A program made the position numbers and the translations under genes. The notes beneath the pieces were generated by a model. That model searched no databases. It had not been told where the DNA came from and saw only the letters and a list, made by a program, of their open reading frames with translations. Below, piece after piece: positions 43,071 to 51,706 of a stretch of 64,000 nt of DNA (within the stretch, counting starts at the first letter, position 1; every line of letters begins with the position of its first letter). Origin of the DNA: JAQUCI01 sp034932685 (GTDB taxonomy: Bacteria; Bacillota_I; Bacilli_A; Erysipelotrichales; Erysipelotrichaceae); NCBI GenBank assembly GCA_034932685.1, contig JAYFOM010000015.1, forward strand, positions 3,346-67,345, written 5' to 3'.

Positions 43071-43419
43071 ACTTTCTAATTTCAGCAATACGTGCAGCTT
43101 TACCTGATAAACCACGTAAATAGAATAATTTGGCTCTTCTGACTTTACCTCTTTTAACAACAGTAATACTGTCAATTAAAGGGGAATTAACCGGGAAAGT
43201 TCTTTCAACACCAATTTGTGAAGACATCTTTCTTACAGTGAATGTTTCAGCTACGCCTTTGCCTTTTCTACTGATTACCACACCCTCAAATGCTTGGATA
43301 CGAGATTTTTCACCTTCTTTGATCTTTACATCGACTCTGACTGTACAACCAGGTCTAAAGTCTGGTAGATCATCGCGGATTTGACTCTTGGTAATTTCGT
43401 CTACTAAGTTCATTTTCAT
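43069..43419 (-). CDS. rplS: 50S ribosomal protein bL19
   Basis: 116 residues; the F-R-P-G-C-T-V-R-V-D-V-K-I-K-E-G core, F-E-G-V-V-I-S-R-K-G-K-G and F-T-V-R-K-M-S-S-Q-I-G-V-E-R-T-F-P are diagnostic. Shine-Dalgarno GGAG. Preceded by its own promoter and a short leader. Confidence 0.97.
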   Translation of the reverse strand: MKMNLVDEITKSQIRDDLPDFRPGCTVRVDVKIKEGEKSRIQAFEGVVISRKGKGVAETFTVRKMSSQIGVERTFPVNSPLIDSITVVKRGKVRRAKLFYLRGLSGKAARIAEIRK

Positions 43420-43492
43420 TGCGACATGCTCCTTTTCATAATAGTCAGTTCATATATCGTATAAGATCAGCGGAACTGCAATGCTTTTCAGC
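43420..43492 (-). promoter_or_regulatory. rplS leader, probably L19-responsive
   Basis: About 73 nt of leader RNA with a conserved-looking G-C-A-T-T-G-C-A-G-T-T-C-C-G-C segment followed downstream by GAACTGAC, which can pair with the CAGTTC. This resembles the L19 leader motif of Bacilli that lies ahead of rplS. Recognised by eye only. Confidence 0.55.
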
Positions 43493-43498
43493 CTTAAT

Positions 43499-43527
43499 AA
43501 AATAACATAAACGTAGTTAAAAAGCAA
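43499..43527 (-). promoter_or_regulatory. promoter of rplS
   Basis: TTGCTT (43527-43522), 17 bp, TATTTT (43504-43499), in the 133-bp gap between trmD and rplS. Confidence 0.65.
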
Positions 43528-43552
43528 CTAATTTAGTGATATCGTAATATTT

Positions 43553-44275
43553 CTATTCTGATTCTAGCATAATTTCCGCAAGTAGTTTTTCTGCTTCTTT
43601 ATCTAGAACCTTTTTCGCTAATAAATCCTTGCGAAATTGATATGTTTTACGCAGCGATTCTTTAAGGCGATATATACGTATCTGCTCATGGTGACCAGAA
43701 AGTAATACTGATGGCACTTTGTGACCTTGAAATTCAGTTGGTCTTGTATATTGAGGATACTCAAGCAGTCCTTCTTCAAAAGATTCATTTAAATGACTAT
43801 CTTGAGTAATTACCCCATCCACTAAACGCGTTGTAGCATCAGCTACTACCATTGCGGCTAATTCACCACCTGTTAAGATGTAATCACCAATAGATATTAC
43901 TTCATCAACATAGTTTAAGATACGCTCATCATAACCTTCATAGTGAGCACAAATAATGATCAAATGTTTAAACTTCAGTAATGATCTAGCTTTTTCTTGA
44001 CTAAAAGTACTGGCAGCTGGTGTCATTAAGATAGTATGTGATTCCTCTGATCTGACTGTTTTTAAAGCATCCACGATTGGTTGACAAAACATTACCATTC
44101 CTTGCCCACCACCAAACGGGTAATCATCAACACGCTTATGTTTGTCGTCAGTAAAAGCTCTAATATCAACAATTTGATAATCAACAAGTTCTTTTAACCG
44201 TGCTTTTTTGATTATTGAAGTATCTAAAAACCCATTAAACATTTCTGGAAATAAAGTTAATATCGTTATCTTCAT
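43553..44275 (-). CDS. trmD: tRNA (guanine-37-N1)-methyltransferase
   Basis: SPOUT methyltransferase preventing +1 frameshifts. 240 residues: L-T-L-F-P-E-M-F near the start, D-D-Y-P-F-G-G-G-Q-G-M-V-M, and the knot I-G-D-Y-I-L-T-G-G-E-L-A. Overlaps rimM by 4 nt. Confidence 0.97.
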   Translation of the reverse strand: MKITILTLFPEMFNGFLDTSIIKKARLKELVDYQIVDIRAFTDDKHKRVDDYPFGGGQGMVMFCQPIVDALKTVRSEESHTILMTPAASTFSQEKARSLLKFKHLIIICAHYEGYDERILNYVDEVISIGDYILTGGELAAMVVADATTRLVDGVITQDSHLNESFEEGLLEYPQYTRPTEFQGHKVPSVLLSGHHEQIRIYRLKESLRKTYQFRKDLLAKKVLDKEAEKLLAEIMLESE

Positions 44276-44769
44276 ATCATGCCATCAATCAAAGTTACAT
44301 CGATACGCTTATTATCAACATCAACTTTTGTAATAAAGTTATCAATAAAAGGAATCAAGACATCTTTATCGTTATTTCTTACTCTTAGAATGGAGTGAGC
44401 AGGATAAAACTCAATATTGATCACCTTTCCAATAAGAACACTTTCATGATATACCTCAAGACCCATCAGTTCATTGCTATAATAACCATCCGCTAAAGCC
44501 TTAATACTAGCTTTATCAACATACAATTCAAACCCCTTGAACTGTTCAACTAAATTAATATCTTCATAATCTTCAAACAAGATCAAAGCATTGTTTTGAT
44601 GGTAGCGACAACTTTTAATAATAAGTTTAGTTACTGTTTCTTTTTTCTTTATGTAGAGTTCATTTTTAGGCTGAAATCTATCTTCAGGAAAATCAGTTAT
44701 AATTTGAACCTTTACTTCACCCTTAATACCAAAAGTATTAACAATAATACCAACTCTAACTAGTTCCAT
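44272..44769 (-). CDS. rimM: 16S rRNA processing protein RimM
   Basis: 165 residues; N-terminal RimM domain with V-N-T-F-G-I-K-G-E-V-K-V and a C-terminal PRC-barrel with L-I-P-F-I-D-N-F-I. Helps mature the 30S head. A GGAGG Shine-Dalgarno stands immediately after the T-run of a terminator hairpin that separates it from khpA. Confidence 0.95.
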   Translation of the reverse strand: MELVRVGIIVNTFGIKGEVKVQIITDFPEDRFQPKNELYIKKKETVTKLIIKSCRYHQNNALILFEDYEDINLVEQFKGFELYVDKASIKALADGYYSNELMGLEVYHESVLIGKVINIEFYPAHSILRVRNNDKDVLIPFIDNFITKVDVDNKRIDVTLIDGMI

Positions 44770-44779
44770 AAATCCTCCA

Positions 44780-44801
44780 AAAAAGGATGCATAAGCATCC
44801 T
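44780..44801 (-). terminator. intra-operon terminator between khpA and rimM
   Basis: Minus-strand AGGATGC and GCATCCT form a 7-bp stem with a 4-nt loop, followed by six Ts and then directly by the rimM Shine-Dalgarno. It could reduce transcription of rimM-trmD relative to rpsP-khpA. Confidence 0.72.
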
Positions 44802-45048
44802 AATAAGACTCAAATTTTATCGCGATGTGGCGATCATTGATATATGAAGCTACCGACATCATCTTACGTAATGCCGATGCCATACTGCCCTGACGTCCGA
44901 TCAAACGAGCGATATCATCAGATTTGGCGTAAACGTATAACAACACTTCTTTTTCATCAAGTGACGGTAATTCCTTTATTGATACGCTAGAAGGATCATC
45001 AACCATTGGTTCGACCAACTTAAACAAAACTTGGGTAAGATCTATCAT
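44800..45048 (-). CDS. khpA: KH-domain RNA-binding protein KhpA (YlqC)
   Basis: 82 residues with a single KH domain, G-R-Q-G-S-M-A at about 53-59 standing for the GxxG loop. KhpA pairs with KhpB/EloR in other Gram-positives and affects cell elongation through RNA binding. Always next to rpsP in Firmicutes. Confidence 0.93.
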   Translation of the reverse strand: MIDLTQVLFKLVEPMVDDPSSVSIKELPSLDEKEVLLYVYAKSDDIARLIGRQGSMASALRKMMSVASYINDRHIAIKFESY

Positions 45049-45050
45049 TA

Positions 45051-45323
45051 TTACTTACGACGCTTTTCTTCGTGGAATTGTTTTAAAATGCCTTGCGTTG
45101 ATAATAAACCTTTTACCGTATCAGATGGTTGAGCACCATTACGTAACCATTTAAGTGCTAATTCAGCATCAACCTTAACTTCTGCTGGACTAACTGTTGG
45201 GTTATAATAACCGATGTTTTCGATGAAGCGACCATCACGTGGATAACGTGAATCAGCGGCCACGATCCGATAAAACGGTGCTTTCTTTGCGCCCATTCTT
45301 TTTAAGCGAATTTTAACTGCCAT
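45051..45323 (-). CDS. rpsP: 30S ribosomal protein bS16
   Basis: 90 residues beginning M-A-V-K-I-R-L-K-R-M-G-A-K-K-A-P-F-Y-R-I, standard for bS16. Its own promoter lies among two inverted repeats downstream of ffh. Confidence 0.97.
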   Translation of the reverse strand: MAVKIRLKRMGAKKAPFYRIVAADSRYPRDGRFIENIGYYNPTVSPAEVKVDAELALKWLRNGAQPSDTVKGLLSTQGILKQFHEEKRRK

Positions 45324-45349
45324 ATATATCTCCTTTGTTTAACATATGT

Positions 45350-45377
45350 ATTTTACCATAATGTTATGGTCTGTCAA
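45350..45377 (-). promoter_or_regulatory. promoter of rpsP
   Basis: TTGACA (45377-45372), 16 bp, TAAAAT (45355-45350). The -35 lies within the arm of the inverted repeat 45371-45394 and the spacer is itself an inverted repeat. Confidence 0.7.
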
Positions 45378-45394
45378 GTATTTTTACTTGACAG
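45355..45394. repeat. two adjoining inverted repeats between ffh and rpsP
   Basis: CTGTCAAGTA (45371-45380) and TACTTGACAG (45385-45394) form a 10-bp perfect repeat with a T4 centre. Directly next to it ACCATAA (45355-45361) and TTATGGT (45364-45370) form a second one. No T-run follows, so these are more likely operators or RNA hairpins than a terminator. Confidence 0.7.
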
Positions 45395-45395
45395 C

Positions 45396-46721
45396 TTACA
45401 TTTTCCAACCTTGCCCTTTTCCCATTCTAGCTACCATTTTCATTTGTGTTTTCATCTTATCAAACTGCGATAATAGTTTATTGACCTGAGCAACACTTGT
45501 ACCACTGCCTTCTGCGATACGATGTTTGCGTGACATTCTGATAATATCAGGATTTTCTTTTTCTTCTTTTGTCATACTTTCAATAATAGCTACGTTGACT
45601 TTTATATCACGATTGGCTTGATCTTCATCAATCGTATTACTCAACTGATTCATTCCTGGTATCATTTGAATTAAGCTTCTAATTGAACCCATCTTGTTAA
45701 CCTGTTTTAGCTGATAAGCCATATCATTAAGATCAAATTTGCCTTCCATCATTCTTTGTGTTGCTCGCAATTGAACTTCCATATCCAGTTTTTCTTGCGC
45801 TTTTTCAACTAAACTGACAATATCTCCCATACCTAAGATGCGATCTGCTACTCTAGTCGGATAGAAAAGTTCAAAATCATCAAGTTTTTCACCGGTACCA
45901 ACAAACTTAACTGGAACACCCGTTACACTTCGTACTGATAAGATACCACCACCTCGAGCATCGCCATCAAACTTAGTGACAACAAGTCCTGTAACTTTCA
46001 GTTTCTGATTAAAACTATCAGCGACATTGATTATGTCTTGTCCAGTCATCGCATCAACCGTTAACAATATTTCGTCAGGTTTGATCTCTTTTTTGATATC
46101 AACAAGTTCTTGCATCAAAACATCATCAATATGTAAACGACCGGCGGTATCAACTAATACCGTATCATAACCATTTTTACGAGCATGTTCTAAGCCGGCT
46201 TTAACTGTTTTAACCGCCGAAGTATTAACGCCAAGTGTAAACACTTCTACCCCTATCGATTGACCTAGTGTAACTAACTGTTCAATCGCTGCTGGTCTAA
46301 CGATATCAGCTGCGATCATTAATGGTTTACGATTATTCTTTTCTTTTATTGCTTTTGCGATTTTAGCAATATTAGTTGTTTTACCAGTTCCTTGAAGACC
46401 AACGATCATTATTTTGGTAATATCGTTAAGCTTAAAATCAATTGTCGCTTCTTTTTCACCTAAAAGATTTACCATCTCATCGTGAACAATTTTGACAACC
46501 ATTTGTGATGGTTCAACAGCTTGGTATATCTTCATACCAATCGCTTTATCTTTAACTTGATTTAAAAAGACGCTTACTACCTGATAGTTAACATCCGCTT
46601 CCAATAAAGCTAAACGTATTTCCTGTAACATTTCATCCATGTTACGCTCAGATAGTTTACCTTTACCAATGATATTTCGCATTGCTTGATTAATTCTTTG
46701 GGTTAGATTTTCAAATGCCAT
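45396..46721 (-). CDS. ffh: signal recognition particle protein Ffh (SRP54)
   Basis: 441 residues. N-domain, GTPase domain with G-L-Q-G-T-G-K-T-T at 108-116, D-T-A-G-R and T-K-F-D-G-D-A-R-G-G, and a Met-rich M-domain (M-A-Y-Q-L-K-Q-V-N-K-M-G, R-x-x-R-I-A-E-G-S-G) binding the signal sequence and SRP RNA. Shine-Dalgarno GAGGTG; the usual ylxM neighbour is absent and thiI lies upstream instead. Confidence 0.97.
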   Translation of the reverse strand: MAFENLTQRINQAMRNIIGKGKLSERNMDEMLQEIRLALLEADVNYQVVSVFLNQVKDKAIGMKIYQAVEPSQMVVKIVHDEMVNLLGEKEATIDFKLNDITKIMIVGLQGTGKTTNIAKIAKAIKEKNNRKPLMIAADIVRPAAIEQLVTLGQSIGVEVFTLGVNTSAVKTVKAGLEHARKNGYDTVLVDTAGRLHIDDVLMQELVDIKKEIKPDEILLTVDAMTGQDIINVADSFNQKLKVTGLVVTKFDGDARGGGILSVRSVTGVPVKFVGTGEKLDDFELFYPTRVADRILGMGDIVSLVEKAQEKLDMEVQLRATQRMMEGKFDLNDMAYQLKQVNKMGSIRSLIQMIPGMNQLSNTIDEDQANRDIKVNVAIIESMTKEEKENPDIIRMSRKHRIAEGSGTSVAQVNKLLSQFDKMKTQMKMVARMGKGQGWKM

Positions 46722-46741
46722 GATTTCACCTCTTATTTTTA

Positions 46742-47929
46742 TTAAAACAGTTCATCGTCATTACTTAAAACCATTTTATAAGTTTTAATATCGCTTAAAC
46801 ACTCATCGATCAATATTTGATAATCAAATTTTTGTTCATTGATCAGTGCTCTTTTAAGTGTTGGTTTAATAACTGGGTTTTGTGGTGTAAAGATTGTACA
46901 GCAATCTTCAAAAGGTTCAATACTTATATCATAAGTAGCTAGTTTGTTAGCTACCTCAATAATCTCAAGTTTATCAAAACTAATCAAAGGTCGCAAGACT
47001 GGAAGCTTGATTGGTTCATTAATCACAGCTATGCTTTCCAATGTTTGTGACGCAACCTGACCAATACTTTCACCACTAGCTAAAGCTAAGCAATTGTTTT
47101 TAAGCGCCACCGCTTCAGCAATACGATACATCATACGACGCATAATAGTGATCGCATAACTTTCATCACTGTTTTGATAAATTGCCATTTGGAGCTTAGT
47201 AAAGTTAATGACATGTACTTTAACAAAGCCTTGATATTTACTTAACTTTTGAGCTAAGCGCAATACTTTATCAAGGGCATTAGCACTAGTATAAGGCATA
47301 GAAGCGAAATGTATTGCCTCTATTGCTACTCCTCTTTTCATTGTCAAATAACCAGCGACTGGTGAATCAATGCCACCTGATAACATCAATAGTGCCTTAC
47401 CACCAATACCAACTGGATAGCCTCCAGCTCCTTTGATCGTTTTAGCCATGATAAAGGAGTAGTCTTTACGCACTTCAATCATAAACCGATGATCAGGTTG
47501 ATGAACATCAACCTTTAAAGTTGTATTTTTTAGAATTAGTGATGCAACATAGCGATTAATATCATCACTAACCATTGGAAACAGTTTATCATGACGCTTT
47601 GTTATGATCTTGAAACTACCATTAACATCACTTGCTAGTTTCAGACATGTTTGTGCTATTTCTTCAATATCGCTAATGATTTTAATAGCGAAAGAAAATG
47701 AGCTAATACCAAAACATAAGCGTAAATCATTAGCAATTGCATCAGCGTTTTCACCATTCAAGCGAATAAACAAGCGATCATATGTTCGATCATAAGTAAG
47801 TTTTGGATATAATGCCAAGATATTTCTTACATTCGTATTAAGTTTTCTAATAAATTCATTACGATTTTTACCTTTAGTCGATAATTCACCATATCTTACT
47901 AATATATGATCATATTCAATTTTAGCCAT
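46742..47929 (-). CDS. thiI: tRNA 4-thiouridine synthetase ThiI
   Basis: About 395 residues without a rhodanese extension, the usual Gram-positive form. N-terminal ferredoxin-like and THUMP domains (Y-G-E-L-S-T-K-G-K-N-R near the start), then an adenylation domain with L-L-S-G-G-I-D-S-P-V-A-G-Y. It uses sulfur from the coupled cysteine desulfurase gene, whose stop overlaps the start by 8 nt. A TTG at 47938 is a possible alternative start. Confidence 0.94.
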   Translation of the reverse strand: MAKIEYDHILVRYGELSTKGKNRNEFIRKLNTNVRNILALYPKLTYDRTYDRLFIRLNGENADAIANDLRLCFGISSFSFAIKIISDIEEIAQTCLKLASDVNGSFKIITKRHDKLFPMVSDDINRYVASLILKNTTLKVDVHQPDHRFMIEVRKDYSFIMAKTIKGAGGYPVGIGGKALLMLSGGIDSPVAGYLTMKRGVAIEAIHFASMPYTSANALDKVLRLAQKLSKYQGFVKVHVINFTKLQMAIYQNSDESYAITIMRRMMYRIAEAVALKNNCLALASGESIGQVASQTLESIAVINEPIKLPVLRPLISFDKLEIIEVANKLATYDISIEPFEDCCTIFTPQNPVIKPTLKRALINEQKFDYQILIDECLSDIKTYKMVLSNDDELF

Positions 47930-49067
47930 ACTTTTCAATAATTCCCTTCAATTCAATAATAAAACGTTGGATATCACTAATTGATAGTGGGTAGTCAAGC
48001 CCTATTCTAATCGCACTTTCAGCTTGTTGCAAGCCATAATTCATTGCTTGATATACATGCGATACTTCTTTTAAACGGCTGTGACACGTGCTCTGTGCGC
48101 TTACAGCGATGTTATTTTGATTCAAAGCGTTCATCATAACCTCACTCTTTATTGTTAAACAAGAGAAATTGACAATATATACTGATCCATCATCAGTACT
48201 GTTAATAGTTACAGGTAATTGTTTTAACTCACTGATCAAATAATCATGAGTTGCTTTAACTTTAGTAAAATGATCTTTTTGATTTGATAAAGCTAAAAAA
48301 ACCGATTTAGCTGCCATTATATTAACACAATAGTTAGATGTTCCACCACGCAATCCATACTCTTGTTGACCAGCTGATACTAAACTAAGCATTGGTACAT
48401 GTTGTTTCTTGATAAGAATTCCCGAGCCCTTTAATCCAAATATCTTATGCATTGAAATACTGAATAAATCAATATTTTTTAAATTAAGATCATATTTTCC
48501 AAAACCTTGAACACCATCAACATGAAAATAAGCTTTAGAGTTAAATTTTACAAACTCAGCAATTTCATTAATAGGATTGATACTACCAATCTCGTTATTT
48601 ATCCACATGATCGACACTAAGATCGTATCACTTCTAATTGCTTTTCTTAGATCATCTAAACTAACAGAACCCTTTTCATTAACATCCAAACATGTAATAT
48701 CAAATTCAAAATCATTAGCTAACTGTTGCATGCTTGCCATCACGCTTGAATGCTCAACTTTGCTGGTAATGATATGCTTACCTTTATTACGCATTGCCCA
48801 AGCAACTCCCTTGATTGCCATATTATTAGCTTCTGATGCACCTGATGTAAAAATGACTTCATTTTTCTTAACATCCAGTAGCTTAGCTATCTGCATTCTA
48901 GCTTTTTCCTGGAGCTTTGATACCACAGCTGCTTGCTCATACAATGAATCACAATTAACAAAATGCTGTTTCAATAATTGTTGATACATATTAAAAACCT
49001 CTATATTTAGAGGTGTTGTGCTAACATAATCTAAGTATAAGAAGTCATTAGCTTGCACTACTAGCAT
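47922..49067 (-). CDS. NifS/IscS-type cysteine desulfurase
   Basis: About 381 residues, PLP-dependent. Early L-D-Y-V-S-T-T-P, the PLP lysine in S-M-H-K-I-F-G-L-K-G, and catalytic cysteine in Q-S-T-C-H-S-R. Coupled to thiI, it corresponds to NifZ of Bacillus, which feeds sulfur to ThiI for s4U8. The ATG at 49067 (M-L-V-V-Q) is used; its spacing to GGAG is short and a GTG three codons later is possible. Overlaps ezrA by 20 nt. Confidence 0.9.
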   Translation of the reverse strand: MLVVQANDFLYLDYVSTTPLNIEVFNMYQQLLKQHFVNCDSLYEQAAVVSKLQEKARMQIAKLLDVKKNEVIFTSGASEANNMAIKGVAWAMRNKGKHIITSKVEHSSVMASMQQLANDFEFDITCLDVNEKGSVSLDDLRKAIRSDTILVSIMWINNEIGSINPINEIAEFVKFNSKAYFHVDGVQGFGKYDLNLKNIDLFSISMHKIFGLKGSGILIKKQHVPMLSLVSAGQQEYGLRGGTSNYCVNIMAAKSVFLALSNQKDHFTKVKATHDYLISELKQLPVTINSTDDGSVYIVNFSCLTIKSEVMMNALNQNNIAVSAQSTCHSRLKEVSHVYQAMNYGLQQAESAIRIGLDYPLSISDIQRFIIELKGIIEKYG

Positions 49068-50784
49068 TCTCCTTAATCCTTTGTTCATAAGATTCAAGAT
49101 TAAGTTTCTCAACCGCATTCATCGCGATAGTCAAAGCTTGAGTATAATCACCATTACGATAGTTAAGTTCTGCCCTTGTAAGTTCAGAATCAAGATCAGC
49201 ATAAGTTGAACGATATTTGTTGCCAAAAACAATCGTATTCTCTACCATTAATGCCATTCCCACCAAGTTATTAACGTTATTAAATAACATGTAAATAAAA
49301 TCAATTGCTTCAGCTAGTGTTGTCGTTAATAATGTTGGATTTAGTGGTATTTCCTCCAAAAGATTTTGTAATGTGAGAATATATTCATTAGCTTTAGAAA
49401 CATCACCGTCATAACGCTCTGAAATAGCTGGTAAACGATGTTTCTTTATTTTTGTCTGAATCTCATTCATGATCAAATGTAGTTTCAATAATTGCTTCTT
49501 AGCTCTTTCTTCATCAGTTCTGATCAAGTCTAAACCTGATTTAAGCTCTTTTAAAGAAATATATACGGTGTTTATCTCTTGTTCGAATTCCTTTAAAGAT
49601 ATTAAGATAGTTGAAGCTGGAATCGTATGCTCATCACATAATTTAGCTAAACGCTCTGACATTTGATCTAGGTCTTCAATCTTAAGCTTCGCTTCATTTA
49701 GATTTTCTTCGATATTATCATAACCATAACGTTGCGATACTTTTAAGTATATTTGTTCAATCTGCTCAAGCATCTCTTTCGTGTTAGCAAGCATTAAGAA
49801 ACTTTCATTCTTCAAAGCAACAAGCTCATCATAAGCCTTGTTCTCACGATCGATTTGAATCAATAACTGCTCTAAGCGTGTTTGATAGTTACTTAAATTC
49901 TCAGTGATATGTTCAAGCTCAGCCTGACGAAGTTGTGATATATCTTGTTTTAGTGTTTCAGTAATAACTTCGATGTTTTTAAGCACATCAAGATGATTCA
50001 AAAATATCCCTTTTTGTTTACAGATTGAATAATTCTCAGATACGTTATCAATTAGCTTGGGAATAGTTCCACGAGCACTTACTAATAATGTTGGTAGCTC
50101 ATCAATTATCTGCCGCATATTAACTAATGAAATCGCTATTTCATCAACAATCGCTTTGGCTTTATTAAAATCGCTAGCATACATCAATTCCTCAAAATCA
50201 GTAAACTGATTTTCAATTTTCACCAACATACCATTAATAGCATCGTTACTAAAAGCAAACGCGTTAACGTTTTGATTTATCACATTCTTTATTTCTCTAA
50301 AATCTTCCTTATACTTGTTTATTTCATCTCTTTGTTGTGTCTCTTGTAGTAAGATATTATCAAGATCACGATCAAGTTTATTAACTTCATTTGTATTGCG
50401 ATCAAGCATGCCATCAAGATCAATCACATTCAATTTAGCTGCTTTTAAGTTGCCAGAAACAATGTTATCTTCCATTTCAGCTAACATCTCAGTAATTTGT
50501 TTAAGACTCACATGAACACTATCAAAGGTATCCTTATAAGTATTAACTTGGCTTTGTAAACTAGCATCAACTCGCGCTAGTGCTACCGCTTTATTTAATT
50601 TAAATGATAAAGGAATGCTTTTTATTGAATTATATCTGATTTCAAATTCATTTAAGGCTTTTTGACAATTTTTGATCTTAGTTTTTCGAATGATCAAACT
50701 AATTATTGTCAAAATGAAAATGCCAGCTAAAGCGATCATGACTTCAATTTGCGTCATAAATGCCAGAATTTGTTCCCAATCCAT
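49048..50784 (-). CDS. ezrA: septation ring regulator EzrA
   Basis: 578 residues: one N-terminal membrane segment (about 14-30, with the N terminus outside) followed almost entirely by coiled-coil and spectrin-like repeats. EzrA binds FtsZ and keeps it from polymerising away from midcell; it is confined to low-GC Gram-positives. Location opposite rpsD and ahead of nifS-thiI matches Bacillus. Shine-Dalgarno GAGGTGA. Confidence 0.92.
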   Translation of the reverse strand: MDWEQILAFMTQIEVMIALAGIFILTIISLIIRKTKIKNCQKALNEFEIRYNSIKSIPLSFKLNKAVALARVDASLQSQVNTYKDTFDSVHVSLKQITEMLAEMEDNIVSGNLKAAKLNVIDLDGMLDRNTNEVNKLDRDLDNILLQETQQRDEINKYKEDFREIKNVINQNVNAFAFSNDAINGMLVKIENQFTDFEELMYASDFNKAKAIVDEIAISLVNMRQIIDELPTLLVSARGTIPKLIDNVSENYSICKQKGIFLNHLDVLKNIEVITETLKQDISQLRQAELEHITENLSNYQTRLEQLLIQIDRENKAYDELVALKNESFLMLANTKEMLEQIEQIYLKVSQRYGYDNIEENLNEAKLKIEDLDQMSERLAKLCDEHTIPASTILISLKEFEQEINTVYISLKELKSGLDLIRTDEERAKKQLLKLHLIMNEIQTKIKKHRLPAISERYDGDVSKANEYILTLQNLLEEIPLNPTLLTTTLAEAIDFIYMLFNNVNNLVGMALMVENTIVFGNKYRSTYADLDSELTRAELNYRNGDYTQALTIAMNAVEKLNLESYEQRIKENASSAS

Positions 50785-50870
50785 AAAGTCACCTCATTTA
50801 ACTCATTGTATCATAATTAATATCATATTTATCATTAAACATTAATCCTATGAGTCACACTATCATAAGT

Positions 50871-50899
50871 TTGACTTTATCATGATGGTTTGCTATACT
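50871..50899 (+). promoter_or_regulatory. promoter of rpsD
   Basis: TTGACT (50871-50876), 17 bp, TATACT (50894-50899), in the gap between divergent ezrA and rpsD. Confidence 0.82.
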
Positions 50900-50905
50900 A
50901 CCTAG

Positions 50906-51074
50906 GCATGAATGATAGCAGCATACAAAGTCTCCTATCAATGCGTCAATTACATGATATTCATGGAGTAAAGTAACCCTGCTGCAAAGGGCGAAATCGA
51001 CTAATTGACACACTAGGATGATGATTTGTGCCTGTTGTTGTTTTATCGCCATAAAACACAAAGGGAGGATTTAC
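50906..51074 (+). promoter_or_regulatory. rpsD leader, probably S4-responsive
   Basis: About 170 nt of untranslated RNA with a G-T-A-A-C-C-C-T-G-C-T-G-C-A-A-A-G-G-G-C segment and further pairing potential, ending in a GGGAGG Shine-Dalgarno. Firmicutes rpsD is known to be preceded by an S4-binding leader that represses it. A short minus-strand frame in this stretch has no Shine-Dalgarno and is not coding. Confidence 0.65.
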
Positions 51075-51677
51075 ATGGCAAGAATTAAAGGACCAACCCA
51101 TAAGGTTGCCCGTCGTCTTAGTTTCTCAATCTTAGAAACTGGACAAGAATTAAAGAAAAGACAGTACGCTCCTGGTCAACACGGACCAACCAGAAGAATG
51201 AAGTTATCAAACTATGGTTTGCAACTTCGAGAAAAACAAAAGATTAGATATTTATATCAAGTAAATGAAAGACAATTCTACAACACCTTCTTAAAAGCAA
51301 GCAAGATGAACGGTGTTACCGGTCATAACTTCTTGTTTATGTTAGAAAGCCGTTTAGATAACCTTGTATATCGTTTAGGCTTTGCGAACACCCGTCGTGG
51401 TGCTCGTCAGTTGGTAAATCATGGTCATATATTGGTAGATGGCAAGAAGGTAGATATTCCTTCATTCATAGTTAAGCCAAGTTCGGTTATTGAATTAAAA
51501 GAAGCTTCAAAGAAATTAAGTCTAGTCGCTGATGCTCTTGAAAAAACATTAAATACTGTAGCTTACGTAAGCCTTGACAAAGACAATCGCAAAGGTACTT
51601 ATGTTCGCTTACCAGAAAGAAATGAATTAAACCCAGATATCAATGAAGCATTAGTTGTTGAATTCTATAACAAGTAA
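51075..51677 (+). CDS. rpsD: 30S ribosomal protein uS4
   Basis: 200 residues starting M-A-R-I-K-G-P. It shows the Y-A-P-G-Q-H-G-P motif near 43-50, the S4 RNA-binding domain with L-D-N-L-V-Y-R-L-G-F-A and the C-terminal E-F-Y-N-K. S4 nucleates 16S rRNA assembly. Start chosen at 51075 by GGGAGG; the frame is open further upstream through the leader. Confidence 0.97.
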   Translation: MARIKGPTHKVARRLSFSILETGQELKKRQYAPGQHGPTRRMKLSNYGLQLREKQKIRYLYQVNERQFYNTFLKASKMNGVTGHNFLFMLESRLDNLVYRLGFANTRRGARQLVNHGHILVDGKKVDIPSFIVKPSSVIELKEASKKLSLVADALEKTLNTVAYVSLDKDNRKGTYVRLPERNELNPDINEALVVEFYNK

Positions 51678-51680
51678 AAT

Positions 51681-51706
51681 AAAAAAACCACTTCGGTGGT
51701 TTTTTT
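51681..51706. terminator. bidirectional terminator between rpsD and the flippase gene
   Basis: ACCAC (51687-51691), TTCG tetraloop, GTGGT (51696-51700), flanked by A7 and T6, so it works for both converging transcripts. Confidence 0.88.

Noticed and set aside
45371..45394. Inverted repeat downstream of ffh as an intrinsic terminator
   Set aside because: The strong stem is not followed by a T-run on either strand and contains the rpsP -35, so a regulatory role is preferred.
50855..51061. Minus-strand 68-codon frame upstream of rpsD
   Set aside because: It lies across the rpsD promoter and structured leader, has no Shine-Dalgarno and no recognisable protein pattern.
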